Below are positions 9,208-17,520 of a DNA stretch of 64,000 bases, piece after piece; the first letter of the stretch is position 1, and every line of letters begins with the position of its first letter. Both the position numbers and the translations under genes were made by a program. Source of the stretch: Bradyrhizobium manausense (GTDB lineage: Bacteria; Pseudomonadota; Alphaproteobacteria; Rhizobiales; Xanthobacteraceae); assembly GCF_018130615.1 (NCBI RefSeq), contig NZ_JAFCKB010000004.1:372001-436000 (forward strand), read 5' to 3'. The notes below the pieces were generated by a model. That model was not told the DNA's origin, searched no databases, and saw nothing but the letters and a program-made list of their open reading frames with translations.

Positions 9208-9696
9208 TCACTCTTCCTTAAATCCATACTCCGGCACGTTGCCACTGGCGCCGTAATATTTGTACGGCAGGAATTTGCCTGACATCGTGATCTTGACACG
9301 GTCGCCCTTGGGATTGGCGACACGCTCGATGCCCATGTCAAAGTCGATCGCCGACATGATGCCGTCGCCGAACTCTTCCTCGATCAGCGCCTTCCAGGCT
9401 GGCCCGTTCACCATCACCATCTCGTAGAAGCGGTAGATCAGCGGATCGGTCGGCGGCATCGGTGTGCCGGTGCCGCGCATCGGCACCTCGTTGAGCATTG
9501 CGGTCTCGGACTTCGACAAGCCGAACATTTCAGCCGCGTTCGCCGCCTGCGGCTTCGTCAATTTCATCTGGCCCATGATCGCGCCGACGATCAGCACCTC
9601 GGAATAGCCGCCGATCTTCTCGCAGATGAATTTCCAGCTCCAGCCCTTCTCGCGCTTGATGTCGAGCAGCTTCTCGGTGAGGTCTTCGCGTTTCAT
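9208..9696 (-). CDS. cynS: Cyanate hydratase (cyanase)
   Basis: Decomposes cyanate with bicarbonate to ammonia and CO2, for detoxification and nitrogen supply. The 162-residue protein has the cyanase layout: an N-terminal helical HTH-like domain and a C-terminal catalytic domain with PLIYRFYEMVMVNGPAWK and AIDFDMGIERV, containing the expected Arg, Glu and Ser regions. The start MKREDLTEKLL is preceded by an AGGGAG ribosome-binding site. No cynT carbonic anhydrase or cynR-type regulator is adjacent. The next gene on this strand, upstream, is a BTAD-type regulator. Confidence 0.94.
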   Translation of the reverse strand: MKREDLTEKLLDIKREKGWSWKFICEKIGGYSEVLIVGAIMGQMKLTKPQAANAAEMFGLSKSETAMLNEVPMRGTGTPMPPTDPLIYRFYEMVMVNGPAWKALIEEEFGDGIMSAIDFDMGIERVANPKGDRVKITMSGKFLPYKYYGASGNVPEYGFKEE

Positions 9697-9772
9697 GTCG
9701 GGGTCTCCCTTGGTCCGGCACCGTGTCGGTCCTGCCGCTTTCGGAGGCACGAAACGTGCCAATAAATGAGGC

Positions 9773-11317
9773 TTATCGCTTCAGAGTCTGCGTAAATCGC
9801 CTGATCGCGTCCAGCACCGGCTGCTGATCGCCGGCAAAGAACCAGTGGTCATGGCCATCGAGCTCGACGAACTGCGCGCCCCTGATCCGGCTCGCGACGT
9901 CGCGGCCGGCCGCGATCCGCACGGCCTTGTCGTCGCGCCGGTGCAGCACCAGCGTCGGCACCGTGATTTGCGGCAACAGGTCTCGCACATCGGCATCGCG
10001 AAACGCTTCCAGCACGGCCGAGATGCCGCCGGGACTCGAGGCCGCGCGCAACAGTCCCGCCCACCAGGCGCGTGCCTGCGGATCATTCGCAAGGCTCGGC
10101 GCGAAGGCTTCGATCCCGACCGGGCCGCCCCATTGCGCAATGAGATGCTTGCTCCAGGCGTCATACTGGCTGGCGCGCAACGCGTGCGGATAGTCCTCCG
10201 CCCAGCAGCCTTTGGCCAATGCCCCGAACAGAATGAGCCCGGCGACGCGACTGGGATCATCGACCGCAAACTTGACGCAGGCCGGACCGCATTCGGAGGC
10301 GCCGAACAGCACGACGCGGCGCGAACCCGCCGCCCGCAGCACCGTGCCGATATCCCCTGCGGTGACATCGATGTTCGGCGCCGAGCCGACGCGGTCGGAC
10401 AGCCCGATGCCGCGGCGATCGAAAACGACGAGACGTCCGAGCTTCATCAGTGACGCCAGAAACGTCCGGCTCGCAGGATGCTCCCAGGCACGCTCGACAT
10501 GCGAGACGAAGCCCGGCATCACCAGGATATCGAGCGGCCCGCTGCCATAGGTCTGATACGCCAGATGCACGCCCGAGCCCTTGACGTAGCGCGTCGTCGG
10601 GACAGCCTGTGGCGCGGCAGCGGGGCTCATCAGCGCTTCGGTCTCGGCTTCCGGCGCGACACCGAGCTCGTCGCGCAGCCGCTGCGCCAGGGCCGCGTGA
10701 TGCCGCTCCGCCGCGCTGCGATCGCCCGATAGCAGCAGGCTGCGGATCAGATGCCGGCCATAGACTTCACTGAGCGGATCGAGCGCGACCAGTCGCCCCG
10801 CATGCGCGGTCGCGGCAAAATGATCGCCGGCGGCATTCTTGTCCTGCACCAACCGCTCCAGCGCCTGCACCAGCCGTCCCCGCAGCGCCTCGCGGCGAAA
10901 GAACGCCCAATCGTCGAATTCGGGAGAGTCCTCCGGCGAGAAGCCCGCGAGGAAGTCGCCGCGATAGATCTGGCAGGCCTCTTCGAACGCGCCGCGGTCG
11001 CAGGCACTTTCGAACAGATGCGAGTCGATCGTCAGCTCGACCGCCGGCGACCAGCGCACGCTGGTGCGATCGGTTGCGAAGACCGGCTCGCCCAGCGCGA
11101 GCTCGACGCGATGAAGCAGACGCCGCAAGCGCGCAAGTCCGGTCTCGCGGTCGGCTTCGGGCCATAACTGCGCGGCGATCACGTCCCGCGCGACGGCGCT
11201 TTTGGCCTCTGCGAGATAGACCAGCAGTGTAAGCCCCTTGCGCAAGGCCAGCTTGATCGGGCGGCCGTCGGCATGGACCTCGGGGAACCCGAACGTCCCC
11301 AGCGAGAAAGCCGTCAT
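9773..11317 (-). CDS. SARP-like DNA-binding/BTAD regulator fused to an alpha/beta-hydrolase
   Basis: A 514-residue fusion. Residues 1-95 look like an OmpR/SARP winged helix, 96-235 like a bacterial transcriptional activator domain (BTAD, helical repeats), and 245-514 like a complete alpha/beta-hydrolase. The hydrolase part keeps a nucleophile elbow GASECG (Ser341), an acid region HRRDDK (Asp462/463) and a late His (GHDHW, His489/491), so it may be catalytically competent or act as a ligand sensor. The gene is divergent from the mddA operon with 136 bp between, which suggests it controls that operon (inference). Some adenylate cyclases carry similar hydrolase-like modules, but no cyclase domain is present here. 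Confidence 0.82.
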   Translation of the reverse strand: MTAFSLGTFGFPEVHADGRPIKLALRKGLTLLVYLAEAKSAVARDVIAAQLWPEADRETGLARLRRLLHRVELALGEPVFATDRTSVRWSPAVELTIDSHLFESACDRGAFEEACQIYRGDFLAGFSPEDSPEFDDWAFFRREALRGRLVQALERLVQDKNAAGDHFAATAHAGRLVALDPLSEVYGRHLIRSLLLSGDRSAAERHHAALAQRLRDELGVAPEAETEALMSPAAAPQAVPTTRYVKGSGVHLAYQTYGSGPLDILVMPGFVSHVERAWEHPASRTFLASLMKLGRLVVFDRRGIGLSDRVGSAPNIDVTAGDIGTVLRAAGSRRVVLFGASECGPACVKFAVDDPSRVAGLILFGALAKGCWAEDYPHALRASQYDAWSKHLIAQWGGPVGIEAFAPSLANDPQARAWWAGLLRAASSPGGISAVLEAFRDADVRDLLPQITVPTLVLHRRDDKAVRIAAGRDVASRIRGAQFVELDGHDHWFFAGDQQPVLDAIRRFTQTLKR

Positions 11318-11392
11318 GAAATCCTTCCTCCACCCGGGGGACGCACAGGGGACGGTCGAGCGGTAGCCATCGGGCCTGATCGAGCCTCTTCG

Positions 11393-11421
11393 CCTGCACG
11401 CGATTCAGACTCCTGCATGCG
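11393..11421. promoter_or_regulatory. Direct repeat in the divergent regulator/mddA promoter region
   Basis: CCTGCACGCG (11393-11402) and CCTGCATGCG (11412-11421) form a direct repeat offset by 19 bp in the 136-bp gap between the BTAD-hydrolase gene and mddA. SARP/OmpR-type winged helices usually bind direct repeats, so this is a plausible operator. Assignment is inference only. Confidence 0.35.
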
Positions 11422-11453
11422 GCACCGCTGTCACAGGCACAATAGGACAAACC

Positions 11454-12203
11454 ATGATCTCACGCCTCCTGATCCTGCTCTACGCCCTCGTGAGCTACGC
11501 CCTGTTCACGATCTCATTTCTCTACTCGATCGGTTTCGTCGGCAATCATGTCGTGCCCAAATCAATCGACAAGTCGATCGACGTCGGCCCTCCCGCGAAT
11601 TTGAGCGAAGCCGTGATCGTCAACCTGCTGCTGATGGGCCTGTTCGCCATCCAGCACAGCGTAATGGCGCGCACAGCGTTCAAACGATGGTCGGCCAAGT
11701 TTCTTGCCCCAGCCTGCCAGCGCAGCACCTATGTGCTGCTCTCCAGCCTGGTCCTCCTCCTGCTGTTCTGGCAGTGGCGTCCGATCCTGATGCCGATCTG
11801 GCAGACGAGCGGCCTTCTGGCCTGGTTGCTGATCGGCGTGCATTGGCTCGGCTGGCTGATCGCGTTCGCCTCGACCCACATGATCGATCATTTCGACCTG
11901 TTCGGCCTGCGCCAGGCTTTCGTCGCGTGGCGCGGAGCGGAGATATCAGGTCAATCGTTCCGAACACCGCTTCTCTACAAGATCGTGCGGCATCCGCTCA
12001 TGCTCGGCCTGCTGCTCGCGTTCTGGGCGACGCCTGAGATGACCGCTGGCCACCTGCTGTTCGCGCTCGCGAACACCGCCTACGTCCTGGTTGCACTGCG
12101 GTTCGAGGAACGCGACCTGATCGCTGAGTTCGGTGCGACCTACCAGGACTACCGCCGGCGCGTTCCGATGCTGGTTCCGCGTGTTTTCGGAGCGCGCCGA
12201 TGA
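11454..12203 (+). CDS. mddA: Methanethiol S-methyltransferase MddA (NnrU/ICMT-like membrane protein)
   Basis: Predicted membrane enzyme that methylates methanethiol with S-adenosylmethionine to give dimethyl sulfide. The 249-residue protein has about five hydrophobic segments and the MddA-type sequence IGFVGNHVVPKSID near the N-terminus, FAIQHSVMAR, and LLFWQWRPI, followed by the isoprenylcysteine-methyltransferase-like C-terminus (YKIVRHPLMLG, FEERDLIAEFG, YQDYRRRVP). Bradyrhizobium MddA enzymes are known to work on methanethiol. The ATG at 11454 follows AGGAC. Its stop overlaps the next start (ATGA), so it is the first gene of an operon facing the BTAD-hydrolase regulator. Confidence 0.82.
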   Translation: MISRLLILLYALVSYALFTISFLYSIGFVGNHVVPKSIDKSIDVGPPANLSEAVIVNLLLMGLFAIQHSVMARTAFKRWSAKFLAPACQRSTYVLLSSLVLLLLFWQWRPILMPIWQTSGLLAWLLIGVHWLGWLIAFASTHMIDHFDLFGLRQAFVAWRGAEISGQSFRTPLLYKIVRHPLMLGLLLAFWATPEMTAGHLLFALANTAYVLVALRFEERDLIAEFGATYQDYRRRVPMLVPRVFGARR

Positions 12204-13177
12204 AAGCCGTCCTGTGCAGTTCATTCACTGGTCCTGCTGACCTGCGTCTCGGTGAGATCGCCGAGCCCAAGCCTGCCAGCGACGAAATCCTCATTGATGT
12301 CCATGCGGCGTCGGTGAGCTTCATGGACCAGTTGCTGGTCTCGGGCCTTTATCAAATGCGGCCACCCCTGCCCTTCGTGCCCGGCACGGAAGCTTCCGGT
12401 GTCGTCGTCGCGGTTGGCGACGAGGCCACGACCTTCGCACCCGGCGATCGCGTGGCATGCAGCAGCTGGACCGGCGGCTACGCCGAACGGATGATCGCCA
12501 AGGGATCGAAGAGCGTTCGCCTGCCGGATGACGTCGCGTTCGAGGCCGCTGCGACGGTGCTGCACAATTACGGCACTGCCTATTATGCACTCGTCGAGCG
12601 GGCCCGGGCGCAGCGCGGCGAAACCGTGTTCATCACCGGTGCCGCCGGTGGCGTCGGGCTCGCCGCGGTCGATCTCGGCCGCCATCTCGGCTTGCGCGTC
12701 GTCGCCGGCGTCGGCTCCGACGACAAGGCCGCGCTGGTGCGCAGCTATGGCGCCAGCGAGGTCATCAATTATCGCAGCGAGGATCTGCGCGACCGGATCA
12801 AGTCGATCACGTCAGGCCAAGGCATCGATATCGGCTTCGACACGATCGGCGGCGCGATCCTCGAACAGATGGCGCGGCTGATAAACTGGGGCGGGCGGCT
12901 GATGCCGATCGGCTTCACCAGTGGCGTCATTCCCTCGATCCCGATGAACCTGCCGCTTCTCAAGAACTATGCCATCATCGGCGTCTTCCTCGGCGCCTGG
13001 GCGGAGAAATTTTCCGCCGAGGCCGCGCACATGAACGACACGCTGATGCAATTGCTGGCCGACGGACACATCCGCCCGCGCATCGATCGCGTCCTCCCTT
13101 TGGAGGAGGCCGGTGAAGCGATGCGCGCCGTGGCTAATCGATCTGTTCAGGGAAGAATTGTCCTGAAGATCCGATAG
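12200..13177 (+). CDS. NADPH:quinone oxidoreductase-like MDR protein
   Basis: Zinc-independent medium-chain dehydrogenase/reductase of the quinone oxidoreductase type, 325 residues. It has the catalytic GroES-like fold (residues 1-120) with PFVPGTEASGVV, then a Rossmann domain with VFITGAAGGVGLAAVDLG. It probably reduces a quinone or an activated C=C with NADPH. Translationally coupled to mddA through an ATGA overlap. The substrate is unknown; the link to mddA and the hotdog-like gene suggests a small sulfur or carbonyl compound pathway (inference). Confidence 0.88.
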   Translation: MKAVLCSSFTGPADLRLGEIAEPKPASDEILIDVHAASVSFMDQLLVSGLYQMRPPLPFVPGTEASGVVVAVGDEATTFAPGDRVACSSWTGGYAERMIAKGSKSVRLPDDVAFEAAATVLHNYGTAYYALVERARAQRGETVFITGAAGGVGLAAVDLGRHLGLRVVAGVGSDDKAALVRSYGASEVINYRSEDLRDRIKSITSGQGIDIGFDTIGGAILEQMARLINWGGRLMPIGFTSGVIPSIPMNLPLLKNYAIIGVFLGAWAEKFSAEAAHMNDTLMQLLADGHIRPRIDRVLPLEEAGEAMRAVANRSVQGRIVLKIR

Positions 13178-13212
13178 AGTGCGCGTGAACTTGCAAGACA
13201 GGAAGGCAAGCT

Positions 13213-13962
13213 TTGACCGAGATCATCATCGACAAGCGTTATTGCGGTCCGCCGAACTCCGGCAACGGCGGCTATGTCTGCGGGCGGCTGGCCCAGCACA
13301 TTCCCGGCGCCGCCGAAGTGACGCTGCGCGCGCCGCCGCCGCTCGATACACCACTCGATGCGATCGCGGCTAACGACGGCACATGGGAGCTTCGCGATGG
13401 AGTCAAGATCGTCGCCACCGGGCGAGGCGTGGATGTCGAGCTTGCGCGACTGGAAACAGCGAGTTTCGACGAGGCCCGGGCCGCCGAATTGCTGACGCCC
13501 ATCAAGCCTCACGAGCATCCCCTGCCAACGTGCTTCGTCTGCGGCCCGGCAAGGGCTGAGGGAGACGGCCTGCGGATCTTCGCCGGACCGCTCGGTCGCC
13601 ATGCACAGACTCCCGTTCTCGCAGCAAGCTGGATTCCGGACTCAAATCTCGCAGCGGAGGACGGCCTCGTCGCGCCCGAATTCCTCTGGTCGGCACTCGA
13701 CTGCCCCACCGGCTTCGCCTGCAATTGCGATCCGCAGAGCAGTGCCGTCGACCGCACGCCGCTGCTGTTGGGGCGAATGTCCGCGCGGATCGAATCCCGC
13801 CCACGTGCCGGCACGCACTGCATCATCACGGCTTGGCCCACCGGCCGCGACGGCCGTAAGCGCACCGCCGAGGCCGCGCTGCGTGATGAAGCCGGAAAAT
13901 TGCTAGCGATGGCGAAGACGACGTGGATTGCAGTCGAGCGCGACGTGCAACTCGGGCGATAG
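13213..13962 (+). CDS. Hypothetical protein, hotdog/thioesterase-like
   Basis: A 249-residue soluble protein that appears to have two thioesterase-like halves. The second half contains PTCFVCGP, a Cys pair, and the region after it (FLWSALDCPTGFA) resembles the helix of hotdog thioesterases. No classical catalytic residue can be assigned. The start is TTG at 13213 with GGAAGG ten bases upstream. It lies 35 bp after the oxidoreductase gene and is likely the third gene of the mddA operon. A role as an acyl-CoA or thioester binding protein is a guess. Confidence 0.6.
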   Translation: MTEIIIDKRYCGPPNSGNGGYVCGRLAQHIPGAAEVTLRAPPPLDTPLDAIAANDGTWELRDGVKIVATGRGVDVELARLETASFDEARAAELLTPIKPHEHPLPTCFVCGPARAEGDGLRIFAGPLGRHAQTPVLAASWIPDSNLAAEDGLVAPEFLWSALDCPTGFACNCDPQSSAVDRTPLLLGRMSARIESRPRAGTHCIITAWPTGRDGRKRTAEAALRDEAGKLLAMAKTTWIAVERDVQLGR

Positions 13963-13973
13963 GCGAAGGTCTT

Positions 13974-14094
13974 GTAGAGTGAGCAAAGCGACTTGTCCGC
14001 CGTAGCTCGAAGAGCGAAGGCGGAAGCCTGCCCACCATCTCTCTCCGAGACAAGGAGTGGTGGGCACTGCGCTACGCGCCTTTGCCCACTCTAC
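13974..14094. repeat. Long inverted repeat (Bradyrhizobium-type intergenic element)
   Basis: A 121-bp element whose ends are near-perfect inverted copies (GTAGAGTGAGCAAAG at 13974 and CTTTGCCCACTCTAC at 14080). It sits between the convergent hotdog-like and trmJ genes. The type is familiar from many bradyrhizobial intergenic regions. It may fold as a large RNA hairpin at the end of both transcripts. Confidence 0.7.
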
Positions 14095-14110
14095 GAGACC
14101 TCAGCCGAAC

Positions 14111-15310
14111 CTACCCGCTCTGCTCCACCATCCCCTGCAACCGCACCAGCTCGGTCTCCAGGTCGCGCTCCACATCCGCGGCGCGAATGTCGATCACCCG
14201 ATAGTCCCGCGCCTCCAGCCACGTCCGCCGCGAGGCGCGGTCGGCAGCAATCGTTTCGCCTTCGCCGGGGTTCACCAGCTCGATCGCGATCCGGTGCGGA
14301 AACGAGACGAAGTCCGGGATGTGGCGGCCGACCGGGGTCTGGCGCTTGAAGCCACCTGCGAACCGGCGATCACGCGTCAGCGCTTGCCAGAGCAGGCGCT
14401 CGGCATCGGTCGGGTTGCGGCGAAGCAGGCGCGCCAGCCCGCGCACCGTCGAGCCGCTGTCGGGCACGCCGCCACCCTGCCCGTGCTCGGCCAGCAGCGC
14501 GCGCAGGCGCGTGGCTTGCTCGCCATCGAGCACGCCGCCCTTGGCCGGGCCCTTGCGCCCTTCCGCGATCGCCATCACCACCCCGTGGAGGGTGTGCATG
14601 TCCTGCTTGGTCGGCTCCATCCGGCTGAAGATGTTGCGCAGGTTGACCAGCATGGTGTCGCGCTTTTCGGCGGGCCGCAAAAATTCGACCCGGTCGAGCT
14701 CCCGCACGAGGTTGTCGAAGAACGCCTGCATCTGGTGCTGCGAGGCGCGCTCGGAGCGCTCCGGCATGCCGTGTGGCAGCTCGCCTGATGTCGCCCGCTT
14801 GAACCATTCATAGCCGATCAGCAGCACGGCCTGGGCGAGGTTGAGCGAGGCAAAGCCCGGATTGACCGGGAAGGTGATGATGCGGTTGGAGAGCCCGACC
14901 TCCTCATTGGTCAGGCCCCAGCGCTCACGGCCGAACAGGATGCCGGCCTTGCCGCCTGTGGCAACGTGACCCGAGATCTCGGCCGCGGCCGCCTCCGGCC
15001 CGACCACGGGCTTGGCCTGATCGTGCGGACGCGCCGTGGTGGCGAACAGCAGGTCGAGGTCGGCGACCGCCTGCTCCACCGTGTCGAACAGCTCGACCTT
15101 TTCCAGAATGTGATCGGCACCGGCAGCCGCCCGTTGTGCCGCGATGTTGGGCCAGCCGTCGCGGGGATTGACGATGCGCAAGCGGCTCAGGGCAAAGTTG
15201 CCCATGGCACGCGCGGCCATGCCGATGTTCTCCCCGAGCTGCGGCTCGACCAGGATTACGATCGGACCGTCGAGGGCGTGCCCAATCTTGGTCTTGTCGG
15301 TGCCGGACAT
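14111..15310 (-). CDS. TrmJ-like RNA methyltransferase fused to DUF559 nuclease-like domain
   Basis: A 399-residue fusion. Residues 15-255 form a SpoU/TrmJ methyltransferase (tRNA Cm32/Um32 in known TrmJ) with motif 1 ENIGMAARAM, motif 2 FGRERWGLTNEE and motif 3 SLNLAQAVLL, all intact. Residues 285-395 form a DUF559 domain of the very-short-patch-repair endonuclease-like PD-(D/E)xK group. The usual PDF is kept (Asp333), but the typical IEVDGGQH is replaced by IELVNPGE (Glu344 kept, following Asp lost), so nuclease activity is doubtful. Ordinary TrmJ is about 250 residues. The C-terminal unit may serve RNA binding or cleavage; this is inference. Confidence 0.85.
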   Translation of the reverse strand: MSGTDKTKIGHALDGPIVILVEPQLGENIGMAARAMGNFALSRLRIVNPRDGWPNIAAQRAAAGADHILEKVELFDTVEQAVADLDLLFATTARPHDQAKPVVGPEAAAAEISGHVATGGKAGILFGRERWGLTNEEVGLSNRIITFPVNPGFASLNLAQAVLLIGYEWFKRATSGELPHGMPERSERASQHQMQAFFDNLVRELDRVEFLRPAEKRDTMLVNLRNIFSRMEPTKQDMHTLHGVVMAIAEGRKGPAKGGVLDGEQATRLRALLAEHGQGGGVPDSGSTVRGLARLLRRNPTDAERLLWQALTRDRRFAGGFKRQTPVGRHIPDFVSFPHRIAIELVNPGEGETIAADRASRRTWLEARDYRVIDIRAADVERDLETELVRLQGMVEQSG

Positions 15311-15567
15311 CTCATTCCACTTTCTGCTTCAGCTTTCGTCTCGCCCCGCTTCCGAAGCCTTCATCCAAGCCACCGGCCCGCCTTCCGTGCGGCGCAATTT
15401 CTCAGCGGACATAACAGGGTTAGCGGCGTTTGCGAAACCGCAATCGCACCTCAATTGGGGACGATTTCACCGCTCGGCTTGCGTGCGCTTTGCTTTCGGA
15501 TATGGCTATCAACCACAACCAAAGCGAAGCCGAAAGGCCTGAGCTGAAGCAACGATTGAGTGGGGGG

Positions 15568-17301
15568 ATGGACATGCTGGCGCGATGGAAATTGGCGCTT
15601 TTGGGGCTGGTCTTGATCGTGGTGGGCGGCCTCATCGCCCATCTGACGCAGACATCAGGCGGCATCCGGATCCAGGATGTCAGGTTCAAGGGCGCCAAGG
15701 GCAACATCATGAGCGCCCTGCTCTACATCCCCGCAAATGCCACCGCGCAGACCCCGGCACCGGGCATCCTCGCCGTCCACGGCTACATCAATTCGCGCGA
15801 GACCCAGGACGGCTTCGCCATCGAATTCGCCCGCCGCGGCTATGTCGTGCTGGCGCTGGACCAGACCGGCCATGGCTATAGCGACCCGCCCGCCTTCGCC
15901 AACGGCTTTGGCGGCCCCGACGGCCTCGCCTATCTCCGGAGCCTCGACATCGTCGACAAGGCCAATATCGGCCTCGAAGGTCACTCGATGGGCGGCTGGA
16001 CGGTGCTGGCGGCAGCCACCGCCATGCCTGACGGCTACAAGTCGATGGTGCTGGAGGGATCCTCGACCGGCAAGCCATTCGCAGCCGACGGCACCCCGAG
16101 CTGGCCGCGCAACACGGCTTTGGTGTTTGCCCAGTACGAGGAATTCTCCACGCTGATGTGGGGCGTCGACCTTGCCCGCGACGTCACCAACAGCTCCAAG
16201 CTGTGGGCGATGTTCGGCACGCAGGGGCCGGTCGAGCCGGGCAAGGTCTATGGCGACCCGGCGGCCGGCACCGCGCGGGTGCTCTACACTCCCGCCATCA
16301 CCCACCCGGCCGAGCACATCTCGCATGAGGCGATCGGATACAGCCTCGACTGGTTCGCCAAGACCCTGCAAGGCGGCACAAAGCTGCCGGCCGACGACCA
16401 GATCTGGTTCCGCAAGGAGCTCGGCACGCTGATCGCGTTTGCAGGTTTCGTCGCCTTGTTGATCGGCACGTTCGACGGTCTGCTGGAGGCGCAGATGTTC
16501 TCCCGTCTGCGCCTGCCCGCCGTGCCTGACGGCACCATGCCGCCGCATCAGTCCGCGGCCGGCCGGCGTTGGACCACGGCCTTCATCCTGTCCGCCTTCA
16601 TCCCGGCCCTGACCTATTACCCGGCCTTTGCGCTCGGCGGCACCTTCGTCACGCCGACGGCTTTCCTGCCCCAAGGCATCACCAACCAGATCCTGGTCTG
16701 GGCCGTCATCAACGGCCTGATCACCCTGGCGCTGATGGGCTTCGCCCCGAAGCGCAAAGGCCGGACCGGGCTGTTCGGCCAGTCCCTCGTGATCGCAATC
16801 GCCTCGGTCGCGGTTGGCTATGCCGCGCTGTGGCTCGCCGACCTCGTCTTCAAGATCGACTTCCGTTTCTGGATCGTCGCGTTGAAGCTGATGAACCCAA
16901 AGCAGGCTCTCATCTTCCTGATCTACCTGATTCCATTCACGGCGTTTTTCGTCGTGGCGCTGCACGTCCTGCACCGGAATTTCTCGACCATGGCGGCGCC
17001 GCGGGTCGCGCTCTACTTGACCAATATCCTGGCGCTCACGTTGGGCTTCGTCGTGCTGCTCGTTCTGCAATACGGCACGCTCTGGCTGACCGGAAAGCTG
17101 TTCAACCCACTTCCTGACCCCGGCTTCGTGCCGCTTTCGACCATCGTCGCCATCCAGTTTGTACCGCTGCTCGCGATCGTCGCCGTCATCGCGACCTTTA
17201 CATGGCGCAGGACCGGATCGAGCCTGCCGGGCGCCCTGATCTCCGGCCTGTTCGTGACCTGGTACATCGTGGCGGGCACGGCCACTCAGGCCGCGTTTTA
17301 G
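15568..17301 (+). CDS. Membrane-embedded alpha/beta-hydrolase
   Basis: A 577-residue protein with an N-terminal membrane anchor (about residues 5-25), an extracytoplasmic alpha/beta-hydrolase domain (about 35-300) with AVHGYINSRE, the nucleophile elbow GHSMGG and a late His region (THPAEHISHE), and then about seven membrane helices. A hydrolase joined to a polytopic C-terminal domain suggests lipid or cell-envelope ester chemistry at the membrane, but the substrate is unknown. The start is uncertain: ATG at 15568 or 15574 follows a GGGGGG run; the frame remains open to 15430, with another ATG at 15502. Confidence 0.75.
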   Translation: MDMLARWKLALLGLVLIVVGGLIAHLTQTSGGIRIQDVRFKGAKGNIMSALLYIPANATAQTPAPGILAVHGYINSRETQDGFAIEFARRGYVVLALDQTGHGYSDPPAFANGFGGPDGLAYLRSLDIVDKANIGLEGHSMGGWTVLAAATAMPDGYKSMVLEGSSTGKPFAADGTPSWPRNTALVFAQYEEFSTLMWGVDLARDVTNSSKLWAMFGTQGPVEPGKVYGDPAAGTARVLYTPAITHPAEHISHEAIGYSLDWFAKTLQGGTKLPADDQIWFRKELGTLIAFAGFVALLIGTFDGLLEAQMFSRLRLPAVPDGTMPPHQSAAGRRWTTAFILSAFIPALTYYPAFALGGTFVTPTAFLPQGITNQILVWAVINGLITLALMGFAPKRKGRTGLFGQSLVIAIASVAVGYAALWLADLVFKIDFRFWIVALKLMNPKQALIFLIYLIPFTAFFVVALHVLHRNFSTMAAPRVALYLTNILALTLGFVVLLVLQYGTLWLTGKLFNPLPDPGFVPLSTIVAIQFVPLLAIVAVIATFTWRRTGSSLPGALISGLFVTWYIVAGTATQAAF

Positions 17302-17520
17302 AAGCGATCTCGGACGGCACCGGTCCGCACGAGGGACAGGTGCCCAAACAAGATGCGACAGCCGTCATTCCGACCTCTTCGGAATGGCGGTTCTCGGCGG
17401 AAAGATGGGCTTAAAGTGCATAACCGCTCCGCTTTCGCCCGCCCCCGGGCGGTGCTATAGCGCGGGTTAATTTCCACCGCCGCCGTCAAAAGCGCCGTTC
17501 CCAAGAGGGCATCTCCGATC

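Noticed and set aside
9773-11317. Adenylate cyclase with hydrolase-like module
   Set aside because: No class III cyclase domain was seen; the N-terminal parts are winged helix and BTAD repeats.
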